Source of the DNA: an uncultured Clostridiaceae bacterium
GTDB lineage: Bacteria > Bacillota > Clostridia > TANB77 > CAG-508
NCBI GenBank assembly: GCA_946493085.1
Contig: CAMMAC010000006.1
Coordinates: 1 to 61,130 of the forward strand
Reading direction: 5' to 3'
Length of the DNA: 61,130 nucleotides
This document shows positions 25,498 to 35,292 of the stretch, in pieces (position 1 is the stretch's first letter; the number at the start of each line of letters is the position of its first letter). The notes below the pieces were generated by a model. That model was not told the DNA's origin, ran no database searches, and saw only the letters and a list, made by a program, of their open reading frames with translations. Made by a program: the position numbers and the translations under genes.

Positions 25498-27651
25498 ATG
25501 GAAGAAAGAGAAAAGTTAATTTTAGATTTTATGAAAGAGGAACAATATGTTCCTATGAAAGCAAAGGAAATAGCTTTGTTTTTAGAAGTACCAAAACAAG
25601 AGTATAGAGAATTTACCTTGGTACTGGATAGATTAGAAAAACAATATTTTATACAAAAAAGCAGGAAAGGTAAATATAGTTTAATAGATGAAACAAGGTT
25701 TAAACAAGGAATTTTTCGAGCTAATGAAAAAGGGTTTGGCTTTGTAAAAATAAACAATAAAGAAGAAGTGCATATTGCTAGAAATCAAACTAATGGAGCT
25801 TTAAATGAAGATGAAGTATTGGTAGAAATTCTACAAGACACAAAAGAAAAAAATAGAGAAGGAAGGATTGTTACTATTTTAAAACACGCCAAAACTACCT
25901 TAGTAGGAACTTTCCAAAACCATAAAACTTTCGGCTTTGTAGTGCCAGACGATAGAAAATTTGGAACAGATATCTATATTCCTAAGAGACATTTTCATGG
26001 TGCTCACACACGTGATAAAGTAGTGGTAGAATTAACGGTATTTGCAGAAAAAGGAAAGTCAGCAGAAGGAAAAATCGTAGAGGTGCTAGGAAAAACAGAC
26101 GAAACAGGAGTGGACATGCTTTCTTTGGTGAAAGAATATAGCCTTCCTTACGAATTTCCAGAGACTGTTTTAGAAGAAGCAAAGGCAATCAAAGAGCAAA
26201 TTCTGAAAAAAGAAATTCCACGTCGATTAGACTTAAGAAATAAAGAAATATTTACTATCGATGGAGAAGATGCCAAAGATTTAGATGACGCCGTTTTTGC
26301 AGAAGAATTAGAAAATGGAAATTATCGCTTAGGCGTATGTATTGCAGATGTTAGCTATTATGTGAAAGAAAATTCTAAACTGGATAAAGAAGCTTTTATA
26401 CGTGGTACTAGTGTCTATATGCTGGATAGGGTAATTCCTATGCTTCCAAAAGAACTTTCTAATGGCGTGTGCAGTTTAAATGCAGGAAAAGATAGATTGG
26501 CTTTAAGTGTTCTTATGGAAATAGATAAACAAGGTAAAGTGGTATCCTCTGATATACAAAAAGCCATTATTTGTGTTACGAAGAGAATGAGTTATCATGA
26601 AGTATCTATTTTACTAGATAGTATAGAAGGAAAAGAAATTACGAAGGAACAAGAAAAGATTGTAGAAGATAACAAAAATTACCTTGACCATTTTGAAAGA
26701 ATGGCAAAATGTGCGAAAATACTAAAGAAAAGAAGAGAAAAACAAGGAAGTTTAAATCTAGACATTCCGGAGAGCAAATTACTATTGGATGAAAATGGTT
26801 ATGTACTAGATATAAAACCATATGAGATTACCTTTGCCAATGAAATCATAGAACAATTTATGCTAACAGCTAATGAGACTGTGGCAGAACAATTCTATTG
26901 GTTAGAAGCTCCCTTTATTTACAGAGTACATGAAGAACCGGACGAAGATAAAATAAAAGAACTAAATACTTTTTTATATAATTTAGGATATCGCGTAAAG
27001 GCTTCCAAGGATAATATTCACCCTAAAGCTTTTGCAGAAGTATTAGATAAAATAAAAGGAAAAGAAGAGGAAAAAGTAATTTCTCATTTTATACTTCGTA
27101 CATTAAAGGTAGCAAGGTATGAAAGTGAAAATAAAGGACATTTTGGTATTGCAAGTAAATGTTATTGCCATTTTACTTCTCCTATTCGTAGATATCCAGA
27201 TTTATTTATCCATAGGATTATTTCTCATTATATAGATAAGGGTTATTCTGTAGAAGAAGATTGGAAAGAAAAAGAACAAGCTTTAGCTGCTAAGGCAGCA
27301 GAGCAATCTTCAGAGTGTGAAAAGGTGGCAAAAGAAGTAGAACGAGAAAGCGTAGATATGAAAATGGCAGAATATATGGAAGGGAAAATAGGCGAAAATT
27401 ACGAGGGAATTGTTTCTTCTATTACCTCTTTTGGCATGTTTGTGGAATTAGGAAATACTGTAGAGGGATTAATTCGCTTTGAACATATGGGAGAAGATTA
27501 CTTCTTCTATGACGAAAACAGAAAAATGCTAATAGGGGAAAGAACAAAGAACGCGTACCATATAGGAGATAAAGTAAGCATTCGAGTAATTGATGCTAGC
27601 AAGGAATTAAGGAGAATAGATTTTGAATTGATAGAAAAAAATGAACTTTAA
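25498..27651 (+). CDS. rnr: Ribonuclease R
   Basis: Processive 3'-5' exoribonuclease of 717 residues that digests structured RNA. Order: N-terminal helix-turn-helix-like region, two cold-shock domains, the RNB catalytic domain (FTIDGEDAKDLDDAV near 254, with the catalytic Asp cluster) and a C-terminal S1 domain (YEGIVSSITSFGMFVEL). The ATG at 25498 follows TAGGAG; a GTG at 25492 is also possible. The stop lies inside palindrome copy C. Confidence 0.97.
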   Translation: MEEREKLILDFMKEEQYVPMKAKEIALFLEVPKQEYREFTLVLDRLEKQYFIQKSRKGKYSLIDETRFKQGIFRANEKGFGFVKINNKEEVHIARNQTNGALNEDEVLVEILQDTKEKNREGRIVTILKHAKTTLVGTFQNHKTFGFVVPDDRKFGTDIYIPKRHFHGAHTRDKVVVELTVFAEKGKSAEGKIVEVLGKTDETGVDMLSLVKEYSLPYEFPETVLEEAKAIKEQILKKEIPRRLDLRNKEIFTIDGEDAKDLDDAVFAEELENGNYRLGVCIADVSYYVKENSKLDKEAFIRGTSVYMLDRVIPMLPKELSNGVCSLNAGKDRLALSVLMEIDKQGKVVSSDIQKAIICVTKRMSYHEVSILLDSIEGKEITKEQEKIVEDNKNYLDHFERMAKCAKILKKRREKQGSLNLDIPESKLLLDENGYVLDIKPYEITFANEIIEQFMLTANETVAEQFYWLEAPFIYRVHEEPDEDKIKELNTFLYNLGYRVKASKDNIHPKAFAEVLDKIKGKEEEKVISHFILRTLKVARYESENKGHFGIASKCYCHFTSPIRRYPDLFIHRIISHYIDKGYSVEEDWKEKEQALAAKAAEQSSECEKVAKEVERESVDMKMAEYMEGKIGENYEGIVSSITSFGMFVELGNTVEGLIRFEHMGEDYFFYDENRKMLIGERTKNAYHIGDKVSIRVIDASKELRRIDFELIEKNEL

Positions 27652-27670
27652 GGAACGTCCTTAAAGTTCA
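27642..27670. repeat. Palindromic repeat, copy C (perfect arms)
   Basis: 29 bases: TGAACTTTAAGGA, ACG, and the exact complement of the arm. It contains the rnr stop and the stop of the convergent small gene. No T run follows on either strand, which argues against a simple terminator. Confidence 0.88.
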
Positions 27671-27847
27671 AGTTTGCCATACGAGTATATTACTAGCAAT
27701 AAGACTAAATAAGGAAATTGCTACTACACAAGATGCACCAAAATAATTTTTTTGTTTTTTCCACTCAAAAATAATATAAGGGATAGTGCGTAGTGTAAAA
27801 TATAAGCTAGCAATAAGAAATACGAAACGATATACAAAGCGAAACAT
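27668..27847 (-). CDS. Small two-helix membrane protein
   Basis: 59 residues from ATG 27847 (a TTG at 27856 is too close to the GAGGAG site). Two hydrophobic segments are separated by a basic loop (EWKKQKN). I do not recognise the family. It follows gerAC on the same strand with 20 bases between and may be the last gene of the germination operon; small membrane subunits of this kind are known with some Ger receptors, but membership here is inference. Confidence 0.6.
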   Translation of the reverse strand: MFRFVYRFVFLIASLYFTLRTIPYIIFEWKKQKNYFGASCVVAISLFSLIASNILVWQT

Positions 27848-27867
27848 AATTATCAACTCCTCATTTT

Positions 27868-29073
27868 TTAACTGGTAGTAATCATAGTGCCTGTTTGAAT
27901 TTCTGCTTCCATTTTTACTTGAAAAGTAGCATATTGATAGTTGTCTAACCAGTTATAATCTTCAAACTCTGGTAAAGTAAGAAATAACGAAGCAGCATAT
28001 TTTCCAAATCCATTAATATCAGAATGAAAGACAGTAGAAGTTTTATACAAATATTGTGTTAATAAGTTTTCTAGGTGAAAGTTAACAGATTCAGAAATTC
28101 TTTTTAATGTAGTACTGTCTGCATAATTATCCTGTTCAGCCATAGAAGAAATAAATCCTTTTAATTTTCCTGTTACTGTAATGAAAGGAGTTCCATTAAT
28201 GATTTCTACTTTTGAGCTAAAATTTTGATTATTAATAGAAATATCTATTTTTTCCTCTTCGTTATCAGGATTGACCACAGAAAGTAGAAAAGAATCTACT
28301 TGATTACGCACAAGTGACAAACATAAGGTTTCTATGGCATTTAATTCTCCTACTAATTTATCTCCTTTAAAAACAGCAAGACCTAAATTTTCTGAGCCTT
28401 GTTCTCCTACAAAATTGGTTTCCATAGAACGTACATAAAAGTCATTACCACCTTGGATGGTTGCATCTACTTTACCGGTACTTACTCCACCTAGAATAGC
28501 AGAAGGTTCACAGGTTTTACAAACGAGAGCATTAAAAAAATCACCAATAGTTACATTAGAAACATAACCTGTATATTTGTTTGAGTTAGGAAAAACATCA
28601 TAATATTTAGTAATTAAACTTTCCAATGTGGGTTTAGTATTTTCTATATAAGAAAGAGATGTGGTCTTGCTAATAATAATATTAGTACTAGGTCTTAACT
28701 GTACATGGTTAATAAATGTGTAAATTAAATTAGAAAGTCCTTCTGCAGCTAATTCTTCCGAAAATACAATAACCTTACAGTGGGAAAGATTTAGTTCTTT
28801 AGAGATATAAGCGTTTATTAAATTGATAGCAGTATCAATAGAGGAAGCTTCTACACTATTAATAAAAGAAGGATTTTGCTCAGAAGATTGCTGTGAAGTT
28901 CCGGTAGTAAATTGGAAAGTAATTTTATAAGTTTCTTTTTCTCCTTTATCAATTCCTATAGCTACTACATAGGCAAGATTATCAATAGTAAGAGATGTAT
29001 AGGAAGGAGTAAAAGAAAATACCAAAATAAGAAGAACTATCACAATAAAACCGTTTTTAATCCATTTGTACAT
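27868..29073 (-). CDS. gerAC: Spore germination protein, Ger(x)C family, without lipobox
   Basis: C-subunit of a nutrient germinant receptor (401 residues). An N-terminal hydrophobic segment is followed by family blocks LAYVVAIGIDKGE and, later, ELNLSHCKVIVFSEELA and LRPSTNIIISK. Characterised GerAC proteins are lipoproteins with a Cys at the end of the signal sequence; here the equivalent region reads FTPSYTSLTID with no Cys, so it is probably anchored by the uncleaved helix. ATG 29073 (ribosome site AGGTAGGTG) overlaps the end of gerAB. Confidence 0.9.
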   Translation of the reverse strand: MYKWIKNGFIVIVLLILVFSFTPSYTSLTIDNLAYVVAIGIDKGEKETYKITFQFTTGTSQQSSEQNPSFINSVEASSIDTAINLINAYISKELNLSHCKVIVFSEELAAEGLSNLIYTFINHVQLRPSTNIIISKTTSLSYIENTKPTLESLITKYYDVFPNSNKYTGYVSNVTIGDFFNALVCKTCEPSAILGGVSTGKVDATIQGGNDFYVRSMETNFVGEQGSENLGLAVFKGDKLVGELNAIETLCLSLVRNQVDSFLLSVVNPDNEEEKIDISINNQNFSSKVEIINGTPFITVTGKLKGFISSMAEQDNYADSTTLKRISESVNFHLENLLTQYLYKTSTVFHSDINGFGKYAASLFLTLPEFEDYNWLDNYQYATFQVKMEAEIQTGTMITTS

Positions 29074-30166
29074 GCGTTTCACCTACCTTTTTTCTCTTTT
29101 TAAAATTAGCAAATAGAAGAATAGCAATATTTGCAAATAATATAAATCCCCATACCAGATAACGATAGATAGTGGTTTCATAAAATTTAGAGATAGCATA
29201 ATTTTCTGGAAATAGGCTAATTGCAAGCATAGTAAGTCCTATACAAGGAAGAAGAATGTTGGTATCTTTTAGTAAAGTAATTTTTTGTAGAATAAGAACA
29301 GAAAATTTCATTACTACACTTAGATAGCAACAAAAAACAGAAATCCAAATGAGCAAAAATATAGATTCTAGTCTTTGGAAAAAGGTACCAAATTCGATAT
29401 ATCTAGCAGCAGAGAAAAGTGGCATAATTTCATCTTCTGTAATAAAGAAAGAAAACATAAAGAGGATAGTAGCAATAGTAAGTAGCAAATAAATTCCTGT
29501 AATGATAATAGAAGTAATTGCTATTTTTTTGTATTGTTCTGGTTTCTTTAAAAGAGGTGGCAAAAAGTAGAGATAAGCAATACCACCAAAAGCAGAAATA
29601 TTACCTATTCCTGTAACAAAAGTATTAAAGAATCCTTCTCCTAAAAGAGGATACATTCTTTCAAGAGTAAAATTTCTAAGATTAGCCAAAAATAAAAATA
29701 CAACACTAGCAAGTACGATAGGAATCACTAAAAGATTCGTTTTTAGAGTAGCTGTAAAACTAAGACGATTTGCTATGCAAATTGCAATAATAAATAATAG
29801 TATTAAAAATAACAAGTCTGTATCAGGAAAATAAACAATTTTTAAGCATTCACAAAAGTTTCTTAGTAAAATACTAGAAGAAACTAGAAAATAGCTAATA
29901 AATAAAATTCCTAACAATTTTTTAAAAAGAGAACCACCTAGATATTCTGAGATGTCTAGAATATCCATGCCGGGAAATTTTTTAAATAAGCGGACAATAA
30001 AAATAACCAGTAATAGAGCAAGAAGACTTACATAGATAATATTAATAATAGTAGCAGATTTTGTAATAGAAAGCAGGTTTTTAGGAAGAGAAAGTATCGT
30101 GTGAGTAACAACAATAGTTAATAATATCATAATAGCTTCCATGGTTCCTATTTTAGATGTATGCAT
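29057..30166 (-). CDS. gerAB: Spore germination permease, GerAB family
   Basis: B-subunit of the germinant receptor, 369 residues with about ten hydrophobic segments, member of the amino acid/polyamine/organocation-like transporters that form the germinant-binding part. The N-terminal stretch ILLTIVVTHTILSLP and MDILDISEYLGG are family-like. Its ATG lies two bases beyond the gerAA stop with AGGAGGATG overlapping that stop, indicating translational coupling. Confidence 0.92.
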   Translation of the reverse strand: MHTSKIGTMEAIMILLTIVVTHTILSLPKNLLSITKSATIINIIYVSLLALLLVIFIVRLFKKFPGMDILDISEYLGGSLFKKLLGILFISYFLVSSSILLRNFCECLKIVYFPDTDLLFLILLFIIAICIANRLSFTATLKTNLLVIPIVLASVVFLFLANLRNFTLERMYPLLGEGFFNTFVTGIGNISAFGGIAYLYFLPPLLKKPEQYKKIAITSIIITGIYLLLTIATILFMFSFFITEDEIMPLFSAARYIEFGTFFQRLESIFLLIWISVFCCYLSVVMKFSVLILQKITLLKDTNILLPCIGLTMLAISLFPENYAISKFYETTIYRYLVWGFILFANIAILLFANFKKRKKVGETHVQMD

Positions 30167-30168
30167 AT

Positions 30169-31879
30169 TTATTCATCCTCCTTTTTCTTTTCATATTTCC
30201 ATTTCATACTAATAGGAGCTTGTGCTTTTTCTTTTTTAGGAGAAAGATAAGCTGCTCTATATTCTTGCTTCCAAATAGGCGGAATCAAATAACTGTTTCC
30301 ATTTTTTTTCATAGAAGGGGCATAAGGAGCAGTGAAAGGAACACCAAAAGATTGAATATTACACAAAATAGATATATATACAAATAATCCTATGGCAATT
30401 CCTAAAAAGCCAGCCATATAGCCTAAAAAGATGAAAAGAAAGCGGAAAAAGCGTAAATGAAATCCAAAAGAAAAGTCTGGAATAGCAAAAGAAGATATTC
30501 CTGTGATTGCTACTACAATAATTAAAATGGGACTAACAATACTAGCATCTACAGCTGCTTGTCCCAATACTAGAGCACCTACAATACCGGATAGTAGGAC
30601 CGATAGGGGAAGGTACTCTAAGACCGGCTTCCCTAATTAACTCAAAAGAGATTTCCATAATCAAAATTTCAAAGATAATAGGAAATGGTACATTTTCTCT
30701 TGCACCTAGTATAGAGAAGAGTAGTTCTGTAGGTAATATTTCTTGATGGAAACTAGTAACAGCAACATATAACCCCGGCAATAGCAAAGTGAAAAAGGCA
30801 GCAATAAAACGAATGCATCTTAAAAAATTACCAAAATATGGTTTTAAGTTAGTGTCTTCTGGGGAAGACATAAAGTCTATTAAAGTGGCAGGCATAATCA
30901 TAGCGTAAGGTGCACCATTTACAAGTACTACAACGCGTCCTTGCAAAAGATATTTAGTAGCCTTATCCGGTCTTTCAGTAGTAATTACTTCAGGTACACC
31001 AATTTGGTTATCATTAATAATTAATTGCTCTAATTGGCCAGAAGAAAGCAGAGAATCTACACTAATGTTATTTAGTCGAAAGCGTACCTCTGCCACTAAA
31101 TCATCATTAGCAATATCTTTCACATAACAAAGAGCACATTTTGTTTGTGTAATTTCACCAATTTCTACATTTTCTACAATGAGTGATTCGTTATTAATAA
31201 TACGGCGTAATAGAGAGGTATTAATTCTGATGTTTTCTACAAAAGCTTCATGGGGTCCTTTAATAACAATTTCATTATTAGGCTTATCTACGCTTCTTTG
31301 CTGAAATCCCTTCACTTCTATTTGAAAGGCAATAGAAAGTGTATCTATAAATAAAGCACAGTTTCCAGCATTAACACCAGAAATAATCTCTTCAAAAGTA
31401 GAGTTTTGTTTTACATTATTTTGAGGAAGTAAACATTGAGAAATATATTCCATAATGTTAAAATGTTTTACTCTTCTAACGGTGATATTGTTGGTAATTG
31501 CTTCAGAAATAATCCTATCTTGAGTACCTTGATAAGAATTGGCATTATTTCTTAACATAAGAGGATTTAAAATAAAATCATTAATCAACTTAGAATCTAC
31601 CATGCCATCGATAAATAATAAAAATGCTTTATATTGTCTATTACGAGCAGATAAAGTAAATTCACGAATGACGATATCACTATTGATCATGGTGTTAAAT
31701 TTTGTTTTAATATACTCTAAATTTACGTCTAAACTTGTATAAATTGCTGTTTTTTGTTTACTCTGTTCATTTTGTACAGGAGAAGCAGTATCATTTGTAT
31801 TATCTGGCAAAGAGAAATCATATTGATATTCTGGCTTCCATTCCAATGAATGTAGCATATTTTGTAACCACTTTTTCAT
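30169..31879 (-). CDS. gerAA: Spore germination protein GerAA, with +1 frameshift at an in-frame CGG
   Basis: A-subunit of the germinant receptor, with a soluble N-terminal domain and C-terminal membrane helices. The ATG at 31879 follows AAGGAAT. Reading is open for 430 codons up to GLRVPSPIGPTI; the next codon is CGG (30589-30587). Skipping the C at 30589 restores GIVGALVLGQAAVDAS, the highly conserved GerA continuation, and the frame stays open to 30169 (569 residues joined). Unshifted translation ends shortly after with a cysteine-rich tail unlike any GerA. No other damage is visible, and the operon partners are intact. Confidence 0.92.
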
Positions 31880-31907
31880 ACATATTCCTTCTTTTAACAA
31901 TCTTTTT

Positions 31908-31914
31908 TAGTATG
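31908..31914 (-). promoter_or_regulatory. Possible sigma-G/F -10 element of the gerA operon
   Basis: On the minus strand CATACTA matches the forespore sigma -10 consensus, 28 bases before the gerAA ATG. A GTATA lies 21 bases further upstream, longer than the usual spacing, so this is tentative. Confidence 0.35.
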
Positions 31915-32133
31915 TTTTCCTAAAATGGGATTTTTTATACTGTTTTAATAATGGAATTATTTTTATTAAGAAATGTTTTATTGTGAAAAAAGTATTTCGA
32001 ATATTAATAGTAGTAACCTATGAATGAAAAGAAATGTGTTTTTTTCATGGAATAGCTTTTATTTCTGAAAAAAGTAGTGTAGAATAAATAGGAAATAAAG
32101 AACATAGTATAAAGAGAAAGGAAACATGTATAT

Positions 32134-33774
32134 ATGAAAATTATTTATAAAGATAGACAGATAGAAATACCAGAAGGGAGCAGAGTAATAGATGTTTTTG
32201 GCAAAGAAATAGAAGAAGCAAAAGTAGAAATTGTTACCTGTAAGATTAATCATGAAGTGAAGTCATTAGATACCGTTTTGCAAGAGGAAAATGTTGTAGA
32301 ATTGTTAAATTTATCTGATCGCGATGGCTCAAGAGCCTATATACGAGGACTTTTATTTATTATGTCGATGGCTTTCCATGAATTATATCCAGAATTAAAA
32401 TTAACAGTAAATTATCAATTAAATAATAGCATGCTTTGTGAAATCTATAACCAAACACCAACAGAAGAAATGATTGCAGAAGTTAGGAAAAAAATGCAAG
32501 AGATTATTGATAGAGATTTGCCTATTCGAAAGGTAGAAATGAGCAAAGAAGAGGCAAAACAATTTATAGAAGAGAAAAAGACGAATATTGGAAAATTACA
32601 GATAGAGAATATAGAGAAAAAAGAAGTTTCCTTTTATTTTTGTGAAGAGTACTTTAACTATTTTTATGGAGTTATGCCAATTTCTACTGGTTTTATGAAG
32701 TTATTTGATATTATGAAATATCATGATGGATTTTTAATCCGTTATCCTAGTAAGAAAAATCCAAATGTAATAGAGCCATATAAAGAAGGAAAGAAATTAC
32801 TAGCAACACTAGATGAATATGAAGACATTTATCGTGTTTTAGGAGTATGTACTTTAGATAAACTAAATAAAATGATAAGGGAAGGAAAAACTTCTGATTT
32901 GATATTATTATCTGAAGCGTTACATGAAAAGAAATTAGCACAAATAGCAGATACCATTGCGAAAGATAGAAAAAAGAGAGTAGTTCTAATTGCAGGACCT
33001 TCTTCTTCTGGAAAGACCACATTTGCCAAAAGATTGGGAATACAACTTCGTTTAAATGGATTAAAACCAAAAACAATTTCTGTAGATAATTATTTTGTAG
33101 AAAGAGAAGATACACCAAAAGATGAATTTGGCAAATATAATTTTGAAGCATTAGAAGCGGTGGATTTAAAGTTGTTTAACCATGATTTGAAAGCTTTGCT
33201 GAATGGAGAAACCATTTCTATGCCAACATTTGATTTTATTCATGGTCATAAAGAATATAAAGGGAATACTATGTCTCTAGCAGCAGATGAAGTGCTAGTG
33301 ATAGAAGGAATTCATTGTTTGAATGATAAATTAACAGCAGATATCCCAAAAGAAGAAAAGTTTAAAATTTATATTAGTGCATTGACGGTATTAAATATTG
33401 ATTATTATAACCGTATCTCTACAACAGATACGAGAATTATTAGAAGAACTGTAAGAGATAGTAAATTTAGAGGATATGACGCAGAAAGAACACTTGCTTC
33501 TTGGTATTCTGTGTCAGAAGGAGAAGAGAAAAATATTTTCCCTTATCAAGAAGAAGCGGATGTGATGTTTAATTCTTCTTTAGTGTATGAAATTAATGCT
33601 TTAAGGAATGATGCTTTGCCTTTATTTGAAAAGATAGGACCAGATAGCATGCAGTATGCAGAGGCAAAGAGACTTGCTGAGTTTTTAAAATATTTTGAGC
33701 CTATTTCCTTAGAAGATGTACCTAAAAATTCTTTGCTACAAGAATTTTTAGGAAATAGTATTTTTGAATATTAA
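32134..33774 (+). CDS. TGS-domain / uridine kinase fusion (nucleoside kinase)
   Basis: Protein of 546 residues. The N-terminal TGS-like domain (about 1-60) and a ThrRS/AlaX-like second domain precede a PRK/uridine-kinase domain with P-loop GPSSSGKTTFAKR (about 289) and SVDNYFVEREDTP. Such threonyl-tRNA-synthetase-like/kinase fusions are widespread in Clostridia and annotated as nucleoside kinases; the natural substrate is not known to me. The ATG follows AGAAAGGAAAC. A bidirectional terminator follows. Confidence 0.88.
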   Translation: MKIIYKDRQIEIPEGSRVIDVFGKEIEEAKVEIVTCKINHEVKSLDTVLQEENVVELLNLSDRDGSRAYIRGLLFIMSMAFHELYPELKLTVNYQLNNSMLCEIYNQTPTEEMIAEVRKKMQEIIDRDLPIRKVEMSKEEAKQFIEEKKTNIGKLQIENIEKKEVSFYFCEEYFNYFYGVMPISTGFMKLFDIMKYHDGFLIRYPSKKNPNVIEPYKEGKKLLATLDEYEDIYRVLGVCTLDKLNKMIREGKTSDLILLSEALHEKKLAQIADTIAKDRKKRVVLIAGPSSSGKTTFAKRLGIQLRLNGLKPKTISVDNYFVEREDTPKDEFGKYNFEALEAVDLKLFNHDLKALLNGETISMPTFDFIHGHKEYKGNTMSLAADEVLVIEGIHCLNDKLTADIPKEEKFKIYISALTVLNIDYYNRISTTDTRIIRRTVRDSKFRGYDAERTLASWYSVSEGEEKNIFPYQEEADVMFNSSLVYEINALRNDALPLFEKIGPDSMQYAEAKRLAEFLKYFEPISLEDVPKNSLLQEFLGNSIFEY

Positions 33775-33783
33775 AATAAGAAA

Positions 33784-33828
33784 AAACTATTACCTTAAAA
33801 ATTTTCAAAAAGGTAATAGTTTCTTTTT
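33784..33828. terminator. Bidirectional terminator
   Basis: AAACTATTACCTT (33784-33796) and its complement (33810-33822) form a perfect 13-bp stem between convergent genes, with a T-rich tract on the plus side. Confidence 0.8.
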
Positions 33829-33841
33829 TAGAATTAAAAAA

Positions 33842-34574
33842 TTAAGTAAGTTTCACAATAGCATGTAATACTTTTGCATCTTCACTTTTAATAGTAACAT
33901 AATGAGCCTGTTCTTCTGGTACATAGGAATAAAAGCAAGCAAGAGTATCACCTAGTTTACTTTCAGACTTGTACATAATTTCTATATGAGAGAAATTAGA
34001 GCTTTTTTCATATACTTCGGTAGGCAAGGTCTCCAAAGCAACATCTAAATAGCAAAGGTTATGCATATGACGATTGACATCAATATTGCTACGAAGAACT
34101 TTGCATGAATAACTATGAGAAAAATTAGCAGGCTCTTTTAATTTGGCAGTTTCTACTTCTGGAAAAACAGACTTTGCTTCAGACTCGTAAGGTGCAATAA
34201 TATCCTCCGTTAATTTTTGTAATCCTTTTTCCGTGTGGACTAATACCCATTTGGAGGTAGCAATGACTAAAAGGTTACCTGCTTCGTCGTACATTTCAAA
34301 ATCACGGTAGCAATAAAATCTAAATGCAGCGCGAGACCATGTAGAAATTCTAATAGTTTCTCCGTAGTGAGGTCTTTTTAATATCTGCATCTTCCAATGT
34401 AATAACACCCAAGATAAGTGAGTTTGTTCTATCTGTTTTAGTCCAAACCCTACTGCATCAGAATGTAGACCTCCAATATCCTCAAAATAGCCGAAGTATT
34501 GCTTTATCTGTTATTTCATTAGATATGCCAATATCTCGAAGTCCAACAGAATAAGTTTTTTCAAAAAACGCCAT
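33842..34574 (-). CDS. Acyl-ACP thioesterase, with +1 frameshift at an in-frame CGG
   Basis: FatA/bacterial acyl-ACP thioesterase that releases fatty acids from acyl carrier protein; double hot-dog fold. From ATG 34574 (ribosome site GAAGG) the frame reads MAFFEKTYSVGLRDIG and on to DKAIL, then CGG (34493-34491) at codon 28, and a TGA three codons later. Skipping the C at 34493 gives GYFEDIGGLHSDAVGFGL and stays open to 33842 (243 residues joined, family-typical). The second hot-dog domain carries NIDVNRHMHNLCYLD, with the conserved Asn/His. It is followed on the same strand by no gene; upstream lies a 4HBT thioesterase. Confidence 0.9.
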
Positions 34575-34614
34575 ATATTTTTTACCTTCTTCCTTTTATA
34601 GTAAATTGAAAACT

Positions 34615-35040
34615 TTAAGCATCTTCTTGCATGCAATTTTCCATCACTTGATAAATATCTGGGTGTAATTTTTTTGTATTAATAGGTCTTAAGTCTTTTC
34701 CAACTAAAGCATGCAATGTAGTTCCTGTGTTAATAGGAGTAGTTTCTCCTTTTTTAAATACTTCATAAGAAAATTCTACCTTTACAGGGGTTAATTTACT
34801 AATTTTGGTTTTTATTTCAATTTCTTCTTCGTAATGTGCAGGTCTTATATATTTGCAATGTAAATCTACTAAAGGAGTTAATACTCCGCTTTCTTCCATT
34901 TTGCTATAAGGAAGTCCTGCTTTCTTGCAAAAATCAGAACGAGCAGCTTCGTACCATATAGGGTATACACTATGGTGTACAATGCCCATTTGGTCAGTCT
35001 CCGCATAACGTGCAATAACGGTTGTTGTACTAACTAACAT
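34615..35040 (-). CDS. Acyl-CoA thioesterase, 4HBT (YbgC-like)
   Basis: Hot-dog thioesterase of 141 residues. RYAETDQMGIVHHSVYPIW contains the catalytic Asp of the 4HBT/YbgC family (about residues 11-29), and the rest fits a single hot-dog fold. The ATG at 35040 follows AAAGGAGG. It lies 40 bases upstream of the acyl-ACP thioesterase gene and the two are probably one transcript, suggesting a shared role in acyl release or detoxification. Confidence 0.92.
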   Translation of the reverse strand: MLVSTTTVIARYAETDQMGIVHHSVYPIWYEAARSDFCKKAGLPYSKMEESGVLTPLVDLHCKYIRPAHYEEEIEIKTKISKLTPVKVEFSYEVFKKGETTPINTGTTLHALVGKDLRPINTKKLHPDIYQVMENCMQEDA

Positions 35041-35227
35041 AACAAAATAGCCTCCTTTTTTATTTTTATCAGAGGAAAGTATATCATAGTTATAAGAAAA
35101 AAGCTAGAATTTTTTTTGCTTTTGTTTCTCCGTATAAAGATATTTTTATTATATCACATTTTTCCATAACTGGCAATTTTATGACAACTGCAAAAAAAAG
35201 CCAAGAATTTTTACAGTGGGGAAAGGA

Positions 35228-35256
35228 TTGCAATAAAAAGAAAGAGATAGTATAAT
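35228..35256 (+). promoter_or_regulatory. Promoter of the radical SAM gene
   Basis: TTGCAA (35228-35233), 17 bases, perfect TATAAT (35251-35256). Confidence 0.75.
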
Positions 35257-35292
35257 AGGTTTATGATTGAAAGTAAGCAAAGGAAAGAAAAA

